This document shows positions 33,137 through 41,607 of a stretch of DNA of 64,000 nt, one piece after another. The notes under the pieces were generated by a model, which was not told the origin of the DNA, made no database searches, and worked only from the letters and a program-made list of their open reading frames with translations. Origin of the DNA: DASSUW01 sp963835525 (GTDB lineage: Bacteria > Actinomycetota > Thermoleophilia > Solirubrobacterales > Solirubrobacteraceae). Made by a program: the position numbers and the translations under genes. Position 1 is the first letter of the stretch, and each line of letters begins with the position of its first letter. The stretch spans positions 1,054,001-1,118,000 of the forward strand of contig CAWIFM010000008.1 in the NCBI GenBank assembly GCA_963835525.1, given 5' to 3'.

Positions 33137-33370
33137 TCACGCCTTGATCCGGCGGCGCAGGGCTTCCAGCTCTGCGTCGCTGATCACGCCGCGCTCGTGC
33201 AGATCGCTCAGCGTCTTGAGCGACTCGGCGGGATCCGCCGCCGCGGGTGGCGGCGTCGGGGCGGTCTGGTAGACCCAGCGCCCGAACTGGCGGCCGCCGA
33301 GCCACTCGTCGACGTAGCCGGTGCGGCCGGTGATGGCCTCGGCGCGCATCATGCTGCTGAGCAGGACCAT
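33137..33370 (-). CDS. SHOCT-domain protein
   Basis: A 77-residue protein ending in a SHOCT module (about residues 47-76: LKTLSDLHERGVISDAELEALRRRI). The N-terminal half is a short segment of unknown role, and a proline/alanine linker joins the two. SHOCT domains are short oligomerisation or C-terminal regulatory modules. It begins ten bases after the FadR-type gene's stop on the same strand, so it may be the tail of that operon. It ends two bases from the small membrane peptide gene, in convergent orientation. Confidence 0.78.
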   Translation of the reverse strand: MVLLSSMMRAEAITGRTGYVDEWLGGRQFGRWVYQTAPTPPPAAADPAESLKTLSDLHERGVISDAELEALRRRIKA

Positions 33371-33380
33371 GGCGACGAGC

Positions 33381-34085
33381 CTAGTCGCGCTCGCGCGTCA
33401 TGGCCAGCACGTCGCGCAGGTAGAGCAGGTGCTCGCGCATCGCGCGCTCGGCCCGCGGGCGGTCGCCCTTCTCGATCGCCCTGAGCAGCGCGGCGTGCTG
33501 GTCGAGCACGGCCTCGGGGACCACCGCGTCGCGCAGCTCGGCCATCAGCCGCGGCTGCAGGACCTCGATCACCCAGCCGGTCAGGGCCTGGGCGATCCGG
33601 TTGCCGGCCGCTGCCGCGATCTCGCGGTGGAACTCGGTGTCGGCGGCGTGGATGGCGTCCATGTCGGTGCCGGCCTCGGTCTCGGCCGCGAGCGCCGCGC
33701 GCAGGCGGTCGACCGTGTCCTCGCCCGCCTGCAGCGCGGCGAGGCCGGCGACCGGGACCTCGAGCAGGATGCGCGCCTCGAGCAGCTCCTCGAGTGACAC
33801 GGCGCCGGTCTCGACCATCATGTCGACGCTGTCGGAGAGGCTGCGGCGAACGCCCTGGTCGGCGGTGTGGGCGACGAAGATGCCGCCGCCGGGACCCTTG
33901 TTGGCGCGGATCAGGTTGCCGCTGGCCAGCAGCTTGAGCGCCTCGCGCAGAGTGGGCCGGCTGACCCCGAACTCGGCCGCGAGGTCCTCCTCGCGGCCCA
34001 GGAAGTCCCCCGGTCCGAGGCCCTCGTGCTGGATGCGGTGCTGCAGCGCCGCCGCGACCTGCTCGCTGGCGCCGCGGATCTTCAC
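33381..34085 (-). CDS. FadR-subfamily GntR transcriptional regulator
   Basis: A 234-residue regulator. The winged helix has LAAEFGVSRPTLREALKLLASGNLI at about residues 35-60, and the FCD ligand domain follows with LEARILLEVPVAGLAA, DTEFHREIAAAAGN and a C-terminal HAALLRAIEKGD. Asp and His residues that bind a metal and carboxylate ligands are in place. It is the last regulator gene of the pobA/ABC operon and probably responds to an aromatic acid or its CoA ester. The GTG overlaps the ligase stop (GTGA). Confidence 0.88.
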   Translation of the reverse strand: MKIRGASEQVAAALQHRIQHEGLGPGDFLGREEDLAAEFGVSRPTLREALKLLASGNLIRANKGPGGGIFVAHTADQGVRRSLSDSVDMMVETGAVSLEELLEARILLEVPVAGLAALQAGEDTVDRLRAALAAETEAGTDMDAIHAADTEFHREIAAAAGNRIAQALTGWVIEVLQPRLMAELRDAVVPEAVLDQHAALLRAIEKGDRPRAERAMREHLLYLRDVLAMTRERD

Positions 34086-35266
34086 GACCAGCCCCGCTCC
34101 CGCAGGTCGACGACGCGGCGCGACTTGTTGTCGCTGCGCGGCAGCACGCCGGGGGCGACGGGCACGATCCGCACGCGCAGGCCGAGCTGGTGTCGCATCA
34201 CGTCCTGCAGCCGGCGCGCCGACGAGCCGTCGCCGAGCTCGACCTCGAGCTTGACCTCGTCCATGCCGCCGGCCTCGGTGTAGAAGGTGATCCGGAACTC
34301 GCCTCCGGTGACCCCGCGCACGGCCTCCTCGATCGCCGACGGGTACACGTTCATGCCGCGGATGACGACCATGTCGTCGGTGCGGCCGACGATCCCGCCG
34401 GGCAGCCAGCGGTCGTCGTGACCGCCGGGACAGCGCTCGTCGGTGTTGAGCACGACGTCGCCGGTGCGGTAGCGCAGGACGGGGAAGCCGGTGCGGCCCA
34501 GGGGCGTCACCAGCAGCTCGCCGCGCTCCCCGGCCGGCGCGGTGATCTCGTACGCGAACTGCGACTCGTCGATGTGCAGGCCACCGCCCTCGGGGCACGG
34601 GTAGCCGAACGGGCCGGCCTCGGTCGAGCCCGCGTGCTCGTACACGCGCGCCCCGAACGCCTCCTCGATCGCCGCCTTGACGGCGGGCAGAGAGCCGCCC
34701 GGCTCGCCCGTGCAGACCACGGCCCGGATGCTGTCGAGCGCCGCCTCCATCCGCTGCTCGACCGCCACCTCGTGGAGCCGCAGCGCGTAGGTGGGGGTGC
34801 AGGCGAGCGCGGTGGCCCGGGTCTCGGCGATCGTCTGCAGGCGCTGGGCGGAGGTCATGCCGCCGGTGACGATCGCCATCGCGCCGACCTCCTGCAGCCC
34901 CTCCTTGGTCGCCCAGAAGTGCACGTGCGGGCCGAAGCTGAAGGCGAGCGCGACGCGGTCCTCCGCCCCGATGCCGATCTGCTCGAAGTTGCGCGCCAGG
35001 CAGCCGCGCCACCAGGCCCAGTCCTCGGCGGTGTCGAGCACGCGCAGCGGCGGCCCGGTGGTGCCGCTCGTCTGGTGCATGGCGACGTAGCGGTCGAGCT
35101 CGTAGGTGAGGTTGGTGCCGAACGGCGGGTGCGCGGCCTGGTCGGCGACCAGCTCCTCCTTGGTCAGCGGCGGGAGCTCGGTCGTCCGGTCCCAGCCCGC
35201 CAGCCGGGCCTGCCAGAAGGGGTTGCTGGCGAGGACGAGCTCGAGCAGGTCGCCGTAGGCGATCAC
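34082..35266 (-). CDS. Phenylacetate-CoA ligase-family AMP-forming enzyme
   Basis: A 394-residue ANL-family ligase. The phosphate-binding loop is MHQTSGTTGPPLRV, the adenine-binding region is EHAGSTEAGP, YRTGDVV carries the ribose-binding Asp, and GMNVYPSAIEEAV is the hinge. The catalytic Lys of the small domain appears as PRSDNKSRRV. PaaK-like enzymes activate aryl or arylacetic acids. Next to pobA and an ABC importer, the substrate could be a hydroxybenzoate or hydroxycinnamate (inference). The GTG start overlaps the ATPase gene's stop. Confidence 0.85.
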   Translation of the reverse strand: MIAYGDLLELVLASNPFWQARLAGWDRTTELPPLTKEELVADQAAHPPFGTNLTYELDRYVAMHQTSGTTGPPLRVLDTAEDWAWWRGCLARNFEQIGIGAEDRVALAFSFGPHVHFWATKEGLQEVGAMAIVTGGMTSAQRLQTIAETRATALACTPTYALRLHEVAVEQRMEAALDSIRAVVCTGEPGGSLPAVKAAIEEAFGARVYEHAGSTEAGPFGYPCPEGGGLHIDESQFAYEITAPAGERGELLVTPLGRTGFPVLRYRTGDVVLNTDERCPGGHDDRWLPGGIVGRTDDMVVIRGMNVYPSAIEEAVRGVTGGEFRITFYTEAGGMDEVKLEVELGDGSSARRLQDVMRHQLGLRVRIVPVAPGVLPRSDNKSRRVVDLRERGWS

Positions 35267-36003
35267 CGCGCGACCCTAGCCTCTTCGCGCTTGATCAGGC
35301 GGTAGACGTGAGCTCGCAGGTGCGCGAACTCGGGCAGCTCCTTGGTGTCGACCTGGTCGCGGGGCCGGGGAAGCTGGACGTCGAGGATCTCCTTGACCGT
35401 GGTGGGGGAGGGGCTGAGCACGACGATCCGGTCGCTCAGGTAGACCGACTCGTCGATGTCGTGCGTGACGAAGACGATCGTCACGTCGTAGCGCTCGCGC
35501 ACCTCGAGGATGAGGTCCTCGAGGTCGGCGCGGGTCTGCGCGTCGACGGAGGCGAACGGCTCGTCCATGAGCAGGATCTGCGGCTGGTAGGCGAGCGCGC
35601 GGGCGATCGCCACGCGCTGCTGCATGCCGCCGGAGAGCTGCCACGGGTAGCGGTCGATGAAGCCCGTGAGGCCGACGGCCTCGACCGCCTCGTCGACCAG
35701 CTTCGCGCGCTCGGCCTTGCTCTTGTCGCGCAGCGGGAGCGCGACGTTCTTGCGCACCGACAGCCACGGCATCAGCGAGCGGCTGTACTCCTGGAAGACG
35801 AGCGCCATGACCTTGTCCTCCTGGAGCACGACCTCGCCGGACGTGGGCGCCAGGAGGCCGGCGATGCACTTCAGCAGCGTGGTCTTGCCGCAGCCGGACG
35901 GGCCGACGACGCTGACGAACTCGCCCTCCACGACCGTGAAGTCGAGCTCGGCGATGGCCTGCGTGTCGCCGTAGGACTTGGACAGGTGGCGGATCTCGAG
36001 CAT
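35263..36003 (-). CDS. ABC transporter ATP-binding protein (NitT/TauT family)
   Basis: A 246-residue ATPase with Walker A GPSGCGKTT, Q-loop FQEYSRSLMPWL, signature QLSGGMQQRVAIARA, Walker B ILLMDEPFASVDA and the switch His in FVTHDIDE. It matches the nitrate/sulfonate/taurine importer class and sits with two permeases. The substrate-binding lipoprotein at 21349 is the plausible missing partner. The ATG shares a base with the permease stop (TGATG). Confidence 0.92.
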   Translation of the reverse strand: MLEIRHLSKSYGDTQAIAELDFTVVEGEFVSVVGPSGCGKTTLLKCIAGLLAPTSGEVVLQEDKVMALVFQEYSRSLMPWLSVRKNVALPLRDKSKAERAKLVDEAVEAVGLTGFIDRYPWQLSGGMQQRVAIARALAYQPQILLMDEPFASVDAQTRADLEDLILEVRERYDVTIVFVTHDIDESVYLSDRIVVLSPSPTTVKEILDVQLPRPRDQVDTKELPEFAHLRAHVYRLIKREEARVAR

Positions 36004-36743
36004 CAGCTGTGCGCTTCCCTGTGCCAGGCCAGCACCCGGCGTTCGACGAGGATGAAGATGAGGTTGAGGACGTAGCCGAGGATCCCGAGCAGCAGGATGC
36101 CCGACCACATCTCGGGGATCGCGAACGAGCGCTGGGACTGGAGCACGAAGAACCCGATCCCGTTCGTGCTCGCGACCATCTCGCTGATCACCATCAGGAT
36201 CAGGGCCAGCGACAGGCTCGTCCGCATGCCGGCGAAGATCTGCGGCATCGCGGCGGGCAGCGTGGCGCGGCGGGGCACTCCGTAGACGCGGGCGGTGTCG
36301 GTGAGCGTCGGGTCGATGCCGCGGATGCCGTCGATCGTGTTGAGCAGCACCGGCCACAGGCAGACGAAGGCGATGATCGCCACCTTCATCGAGTTGCCCA
36401 CGCCGATGACCACGATCGCCAGCGGCAGCAGCGCCGGCGGCGGGATCGCGCGCAGGAACTCCACGATCGGCGCCGCCGCCCGGCGCGCGGTGTCGTTGAG
36501 CCCGAGCGGGATCCCCACCAGCACGGCGATCGCCACGGCGAGGAAGTAGCCGGCCGTGAGCCGCAGCAGGCTGGGGACGACGTCGCTCCCGACGCGCTCG
36601 AACAGCCACGTCTCGCTGAAGGTCTCCAGGATCTTGGTCAGCGGCGGGTAGTAGAAGGTGTCCGAGCCGGCCGACCAGATCGCCCACAGCCCGAGCAGCA
36701 GCAGCGGGACGAGCACCTCGAGGACCGGGGCGACGCGCCTCAT
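36003..36743 (-). CDS. ABC transporter permease (NitT/TauT family), copy 2
   Basis: A 246-residue permease with six transmembrane segments. The EAA-type loop that contacts the ATPase is YGVPRRATLPAAMPQIFAGMRTSL. It is similar in layout to the next permease upstream but only moderately alike in sequence, so the two probably form a heterodimer. ATG 36743 overlaps the stop of that permease (ATGA). Confidence 0.9.
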   Translation of the reverse strand: MRRVAPVLEVLVPLLLLGLWAIWSAGSDTFYYPPLTKILETFSETWLFERVGSDVVPSLLRLTAGYFLAVAIAVLVGIPLGLNDTARRAAAPIVEFLRAIPPPALLPLAIVVIGVGNSMKVAIIAFVCLWPVLLNTIDGIRGIDPTLTDTARVYGVPRRATLPAAMPQIFAGMRTSLSLALILMVISEMVASTNGIGFFVLQSQRSFAIPEMWSGILLLGILGYVLNLIFILVERRVLAWHREAHS

Positions 36744-37495
36744 GCCGCCACCTGCCGGTGTGAGGGATGCCAGTGCAGCACGCGCCGCTCGGCCCGCGTG
36801 GTGGCGATGTTGAGCAGCCAGCCGAGCAGGCCCGTGGTGATGATCAGCGCGTACATGACCTCGACCGCGCCGCTCGAGCGGGCGACGTTGATCTCGCGCC
36901 CGAGGCCGGCGCTGCCGATCACGATCTCCGCCGTGACGGCCAGGATCAGCGCGACGGCGCTGCTGATGCGCAGACCGGTGGCGATGTAGGGGACGGCGCT
37001 GGGCAGCGTCACGCGGTAGAGGCGCTCGAAGCGGCCGAGGCCGAACGAGCGCGCGGTGTCGGTGGTCACCGGGTCGACGTCCTGGACGCCGTAGAGCGTC
37101 TGCACGAACAGCGGCCAGAAGCTGGCGAAGGCGGCGAGGAAGACCTTGCTCTCCAGGCCCACGCCGTAGATCAGGACGGCGAGCGGCACGAGCGCGACGG
37201 ACGGGATCGGCCGCAGGAACTCGACGACGAAGCGCACGGAGCGATACGCGGTGGCGCTGGAGCCGATGACGATGCCCAGCGGGATCGCCAGCACCGCGGC
37301 GATGCCGAGGCCGAGCGCCCAGCCCTGCAGCGTGCTGCCGACAGCGCTCCAGAAGTCGCCGTCGCCGAGCAGCTCGGCGAGCTCGGCGACGGTGGACGAC
37401 ATCGACGGCACGTGGTCCTCGTTGAGCAGGCCGATGCCGACCACCAGCTGCCACAGGGCGAGCACGCAGATCACCGCGACGGCGGGGGCGATCAT
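36740..37495 (-). CDS. ABC transporter permease (NitT/TauT family), copy 1
   Basis: A 251-residue permease with six transmembrane segments and the ATPase-contact loop FGLGRFERLYRVTLPSAVPY. FLRPIPSVALVPLAVLIYGVG is the conserved proline-rich segment of SsuC/TauC-like permeases. ATG 37495 overlaps the pobA stop (ATGA), tying import to 4-hydroxybenzoate hydroxylation. An importer for an aromatic carboxylate is the likely function. Confidence 0.9.
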   Translation of the reverse strand: MIAPAVAVICVLALWQLVVGIGLLNEDHVPSMSSTVAELAELLGDGDFWSAVGSTLQGWALGLGIAAVLAIPLGIVIGSSATAYRSVRFVVEFLRPIPSVALVPLAVLIYGVGLESKVFLAAFASFWPLFVQTLYGVQDVDPVTTDTARSFGLGRFERLYRVTLPSAVPYIATGLRISSAVALILAVTAEIVIGSAGLGREINVARSSGAVEVMYALIITTGLLGWLLNIATTRAERRVLHWHPSHRQVAA

Positions 37496-38658
37496 GCGTA
37501 CGGCATCCCCGTGTAGTTCTCGGCCAGCATCGTCGAGGCGGCCTCGGAGCTCGTGACGTAGTCGAGCTCGGCGCGCTGGAGGCGCTGCTGGATCCCGTCC
37601 TCGTCGGGGAAGCGATGCAACATCGAGGTCATCCACCAGCTGAAGTGCTGGACGCGCCAGACGCGCTCGAGGCACCTTTCGGAGTAGCCGTCGAGCCCTG
37701 ACTCGTCGTTGTCCTGGAGCCAGTCGGTGAGCGCCTGGGCGAGCACGCGCACGTCGGCGACCGCGAGGTTGAGGCCCTTGGCGCCGGTCGGCGGGACGAT
37801 GTGGGCGGCGTCGCCGGCCAGGTAGAGCCGCTTGTACTGCATCGGCTCCACGAGGAACGACCGCATCGGCGTGATCGCCTTCTCGATCACCGGGCCTTCC
37901 TCGAGGGTCCAGCCGGGCTTCTCGAAGCGCGTGTGGAGCTCCTGCCAGATGCGCTCGTCGGGCCAGTTCTCGATGTCGTCGTGCGGGTCGACCTGGATGT
38001 AGAGGCGGCTCAGCTCCGGCGAGCGGAGGCTGTGGAGGGCGAAGCCTCGTTCATGGGTGGCGTAGATGAGCTCATGCGTGCTCGGTGCGACCTCGGCCAG
38101 GATCCCGAGCCATCCGAACGGGTACTCCCGCGTGCGATGCGTGAGCACGCCGTCCGGGATGGCGTCGCGGCAGACGCCGTGGAAGCCGTCGCAGCCGGCG
38201 ATCGCCCTGCAGTCGAGCTCGTGGGCCTGGCCGTCGTGGCGGTAGCGGACGGTGGTCGTCTCGGGGTCGACCTCGACGTCCTCGACCTCGAAGTGCAGCG
38301 GCTGGCCCGCTTCCCGGCGTGCGGCGATGAGGTCCTTCACCACCTCCTGCTGGCCGTAGACCATGATCGCCCGGCCGACCAGCGCCTTGAAGTCGATCCG
38401 GTGGCCCTCGCCGTCGTAGCGCAGCTCGATGCCCTCGTGGAGAGCGCCCTGGCGGTCCATCCGCTCGCCGACGCCGGCCTCGCGCAGCGTGTCGATCGTC
38501 CCCTGCTCGAGCACGCCGGCGCGCACCCGCTGGATCACGTAGTCCTCGTCGCGGTTCTCGAGGACGACCGACTCGATCCCGTTCAGGTGCAGCAGGTGCG
38601 CGAGCAGCAGGCCGGCGGGGCCGGCCCCGACGATGCCGACCGGTACGTCTATCCCCAC
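37492..38658 (-). CDS. pobA: 4-Hydroxybenzoate 3-monooxygenase
   Basis: A 388-residue flavoprotein hydroxylase. The Rossmann motif is VGIVGAGPAGLLLA, the DG motif is AGCDGFHGVCR, and the second FAD motif is LYLAGDAAHIVPP. ENRDEDYVIQRVRAGVLEQGT is characteristic of PobA, with the Arg-Ala-Gly near residue 45. It converts 4-hydroxybenzoate to protocatechuate with NAD(P)H and O2, feeding the pca operon. The GTG start overlaps the MetE-like gene by ten bases. Confidence 0.93.
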   Translation of the reverse strand: MGIDVPVGIVGAGPAGLLLAHLLHLNGIESVVLENRDEDYVIQRVRAGVLEQGTIDTLREAGVGERMDRQGALHEGIELRYDGEGHRIDFKALVGRAIMVYGQQEVVKDLIAARREAGQPLHFEVEDVEVDPETTTVRYRHDGQAHELDCRAIAGCDGFHGVCRDAIPDGVLTHRTREYPFGWLGILAEVAPSTHELIYATHERGFALHSLRSPELSRLYIQVDPHDDIENWPDERIWQELHTRFEKPGWTLEEGPVIEKAITPMRSFLVEPMQYKRLYLAGDAAHIVPPTGAKGLNLAVADVRVLAQALTDWLQDNDESGLDGYSERCLERVWRVQHFSWWMTSMLHRFPDEDGIQQRLQRAELDYVTSSEAASTMLAENYTGMPYA

Positions 38659-39768
38659 ACCTCCTGCGCGGTCTCGACGATCAGCCGCAGCTTGGCCTCC
38701 TGCTGCTCATGGCTCAGCACGTTGCCCTCGACGGTGGACGAGAAGCCGCACTGTGGCGAGAGGCAGAGCTGGTCGACGTCGACGTACTGCGACGCCTCCT
38801 CGATGCGGCGCTTGAGCAGGTCCTTGTCCTCGAGGTCGCCCTTCTTGGTGGTGACGAGGCCGAGGACGACGATCTTCCCGGGCGGGACGAAACGCAGCGG
38901 CTCGAAGCCGCCCGAGCGGGCGTCGTCCCACTCCATGAAGAAGCCGTCGACCTGGAGCTCGTTGAACAGCGCCTCGGCGACGAAGTCGTAGCCGCCCTCG
39001 GCGACCCAGCTGCTGCGGAAGTTGCCACGGCACATGTGGGTCGTGATCGCCATGCCCTCGGGGCGGCCTTCCAGTGCCTCGTTGATGTGGCGGATGTAGC
39101 GCTCGTGCAGGTGCTCGGTGTCGGCCTCCTGCTGGGCCATCATCTCCCGCTGCTTGGGGTCGTTGAGGTAGGCGAGGCTCGTGTCGTCGAACTGCAGGTA
39201 GGTGCAGCCGAGCTCGCCGAGCTGTCTCACCTCCTCGGCGTAGGCGCTCGTGAGGTCGTCCCAGAACCCGTCCATGTCGGGGTAGACCGACTCGTCGATC
39301 GCCGCGCGGCCGCCGCGGTAGTGGACCATGCTCGGGCTCGGGATCGTGAGCTTCGGCGTGTTGGCGGTGACCTGCTCCGTGAGGAAGGCGAAGTGGTCGC
39401 CGAAGATCGTGTCGCTGACGCCCAGCTTGCCGTCGATGTGCAGCTTGGCGGGCGTGAACTCGATCGTGCCCTCCTCGTTGCGGAACTCGACCTTGAGGTT
39501 GCCGGGGGCCGTGTTCACGCCGTCGAGCTGGTAGATGAAGTCCATGTGCCACGAGGCGCGGCGGAACTCGCCGTCGGTGGCCGACTGCAGGCCGACGTCC
39601 TCCTGCATCTTCACGACGTCGCTTGATGGCCTCGTCCTCGATGGCCTTCAGCTCTGCGTCGTCGAGCTTCCCGGCCTTGTGGTCCTCGCGCGCCTGCATC
39701 AGCTTCTGGGGCCTCAGCAGGCTGCCGACGTGGTCGGCGCGATATGGCGGGCTCGTCCTCTGTGCCAC
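38649..39768 (-). pseudogene. MetE-like (cobalamin-independent methionine synthase C-terminal family) protein, +1 frameshift
   Basis: From the GTG at 39768 (GGGAGG site upstream) the frame reads SPPYRADHVGSLLRPQKLM to IEDEAIK. It then shifts at 39621 and continues KMQEDVGLQSATDGEFRRAS to the end. Removing one C (AAG-C-GAC) restores a full protein of about 372 residues. The zinc ligands of the MetE fold are present as His and Cys in ITTHMCRGN and Cys in LSPQCGFSS. Only the catalytic half of MetE is present. Being first in the pobA/ABC operon, a methyl-transfer role linked to aromatic substrates is possible but unproven. Confidence 0.8.
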
Positions 39769-39793
39769 TTGGTTCCTCCCGTCTGCGTATCCT

Positions 39794-39810
39794 CGTCAAA
39801 TAGTCTGACG
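39794..39810. promoter_or_regulatory. Palindrome in the divergent MetE-like / aldehyde dehydrogenase promoter
   Basis: CGTCA-AATAGTC-TGACG is a perfect 5-bp inverted repeat in a short divergent intergenic region (39769-39832). TAGTCT inside it could be a -10 element for the aldehyde dehydrogenase. An 11-base string, CAAATAGTCTG, recurs in the same orientation upstream of the substrate-binding lipoprotein gene (minus strand, 22368-22358), which suggests a shared promoter or regulator. Confidence 0.45.
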
Positions 39811-39832
39811 TGTTCCTGAGGAGGGCGAAGCG

Positions 39833-41305
39833 ATGGCGACCGTACAGGTCGAAGAGCCGCAGCGGCTGTTGATCGGTGGCGAGTGGGTCGACGCGGGCTC
39901 GGGGCGCTCGTGGCAGAGCTCAGGGCCGGTGGAAGGCGAGCCCTCGTCGACCGTGGCCGCGGCCGGCGCGGAGGACGTGCGGCGGGCGGCCGAGGCCGCT
40001 GCGGCGGCGTTCCCGGCGTGGTCCGCCTCGGCTCCGGGCGGTCGCCGCTCGCTGCTGAACGCGGCGGCCGGGTTGCTCGAGGAGCGGGCCGAGGAGATCG
40101 CCGGGCTGATGACGGCGGAGACGGGCGCCACGTTCGGCTGGGGCATGTTCAACGTCCAGCTCGCGGCGGGGATGCTGCGCGAGGCGGCGGCCCAGGCCTA
40201 CGGCGCGGTCGGCGAGGTCATCCCCTCCGACGTGCCGGGCGTGCTGGCCATGGGGGTTCGTCAGCCCGCGGGCGTCGTGGCCGGGATCGCGCCCTGGAAC
40301 GCGCCGGTCATCCTCGGCGCGCGTGCCATCGCGACGCCGCTCGCCTACGGCAACACGGTGATCCTCAAGGCGTCCGAGGAGTGCCCGCGGGTCCACGCCG
40401 CGATCGCCCGCGTGCTCGTCGACGCCGGCTTCCCCGCGGGGGTCGTGAACCTGATCGTCAACGAGCCGTCCGACGCCGCGGAGGTCGTCGACGAGCTGAT
40501 CGCCCATCCGGCCGTGCGCCGGATCAACTTCACGGGCTCCACGAAGGTCGGCCGGATCATCGCCGAGAAGGCAGGCCGGCACCTGAAGCGGGTGCTGCTG
40601 GAGCTCGGCGGCAAGGCGCCGCTGGTGGTCCTGGACGACGCCGACCTCGACGAGGCCGCCGCGGCGGCGAACTTCGGCGCCTTCTTCCACCAGGGCCAGA
40701 TCTGCATGTCGACCGAGCGGATCGTCGTCGACCGGTCGGTGTCCGACGACTTCTGCTCGCGCCTGGCTTCGCGTGCCTCGTCGCTGGTGGTGGGGGATCC
40801 GCGCGAGCCGTCGACCCAGATCGGGCCGCTGATCAACCCGGCGGCGCTGCAGCGCGTGTCCGAGCTGGTCGACGACGCCCGGTCCCACGGCGCCTCGGTG
40901 CTGTGCGGCGGCAGCGCCGAAGGGCTCTGCTACTCGCCGACCGTGCTGGCCGGCGTCACCCCGGAGATGCGGCTGTACGGCGAGGAGTCCTTCGGCCCGG
41001 TCGTCACCGTCGTCGCGGTCTCCGGCGTCGACGAGGCGGTGCGCGTGGCCAACGACACCGAGTACGGCCTGTCCGGCGCGGTCTTCGGCCAGGACGTCCC
41101 GCGCGCCTTCGATGTGGCCCGGCGGTTGGAGACGGGGATGTGCCACGTCAACGGAGCCACCGTCCACGACGAGCCGCAGATGCCGTTCGGCGGGGTCAAG
41201 GCGTCCGGCTTCGGTCGCTTCGGCGGGCGGGCCGCGCTCGAGGAGTTCACCGAGCTGCGCTGGATCACGGTCGGCGGCCCGGAGGGTCGTCACTACCCGA
41301 TCTGA
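39833..41305 (+). CDS. Aldehyde dehydrogenase (vanillin/salicylaldehyde dehydrogenase-like)
   Basis: A 490-residue NAD(P)-dependent aldehyde dehydrogenase. The cofactor region is GIAPWNAPVILGARAIATPL, the FTGSTKVGRIIA loop follows, the general base is in VLLELGGKAP and the catalytic Cys in FHQGQICMSTER. The HQGQICMS form is typical of aromatic-aldehyde (vanillin, salicylaldehyde) dehydrogenases. It diverges from the MetE-like/pobA operon, consistent with oxidising a benzaldehyde to the acid used by PobA or PcaHG. The ATG has a GAGGAGG site. Confidence 0.9.
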   Translation: MATVQVEEPQRLLIGGEWVDAGSGRSWQSSGPVEGEPSSTVAAAGAEDVRRAAEAAAAAFPAWSASAPGGRRSLLNAAAGLLEERAEEIAGLMTAETGATFGWGMFNVQLAAGMLREAAAQAYGAVGEVIPSDVPGVLAMGVRQPAGVVAGIAPWNAPVILGARAIATPLAYGNTVILKASEECPRVHAAIARVLVDAGFPAGVVNLIVNEPSDAAEVVDELIAHPAVRRINFTGSTKVGRIIAEKAGRHLKRVLLELGGKAPLVVLDDADLDEAAAAANFGAFFHQGQICMSTERIVVDRSVSDDFCSRLASRASSLVVGDPREPSTQIGPLINPAALQRVSELVDDARSHGASVLCGGSAEGLCYSPTVLAGVTPEMRLYGEESFGPVVTVVAVSGVDEAVRVANDTEYGLSGAVFGQDVPRAFDVARRLETGMCHVNGATVHDEPQMPFGGVKASGFGRFGGRAALEEFTELRWITVGGPEGRHYPI

Positions 41306-41607
41306 ACTTCTCAGGGATAGACGCCTGTGGCCGGCACGGAGCGCGACCGCGTTGTCGTCCACGTGCCGACGACCGGGCTGGCCGGCAAGACGCACGAAGC
41401 GGACGTGGACGGCCTGCCGATCTGCATCATGCGCGGGTTCCGTCGGCATGATGCTTCAGTCCCAGCGACGCCGGCGACACTGTCGGAGTGTTGCCCTTGC
41501 GCTTGTGGTTGTCGTCCGAGGCGGGCTTCACGCAACCTCGTGGGCCTGCCTCTGGCGCCGCAATCACACGAGGAAGCAGTTGCCCGGCCGGACCGGCTGT
41601 TGTCAAA
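41306..41607. other. Gap without a supported gene
   Basis: About 300 bp between the aldehyde dehydrogenase and the convergent luciferase-family gene. Open frames exist on both strands, but none has a ribosome-binding site, a recognisable domain or the strong third-position GC bias of its neighbours. Base composition is slightly lower in GC, and this marks the start of a patchy, decayed region. No hairpin with a T-run was found. Confidence 0.5.
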
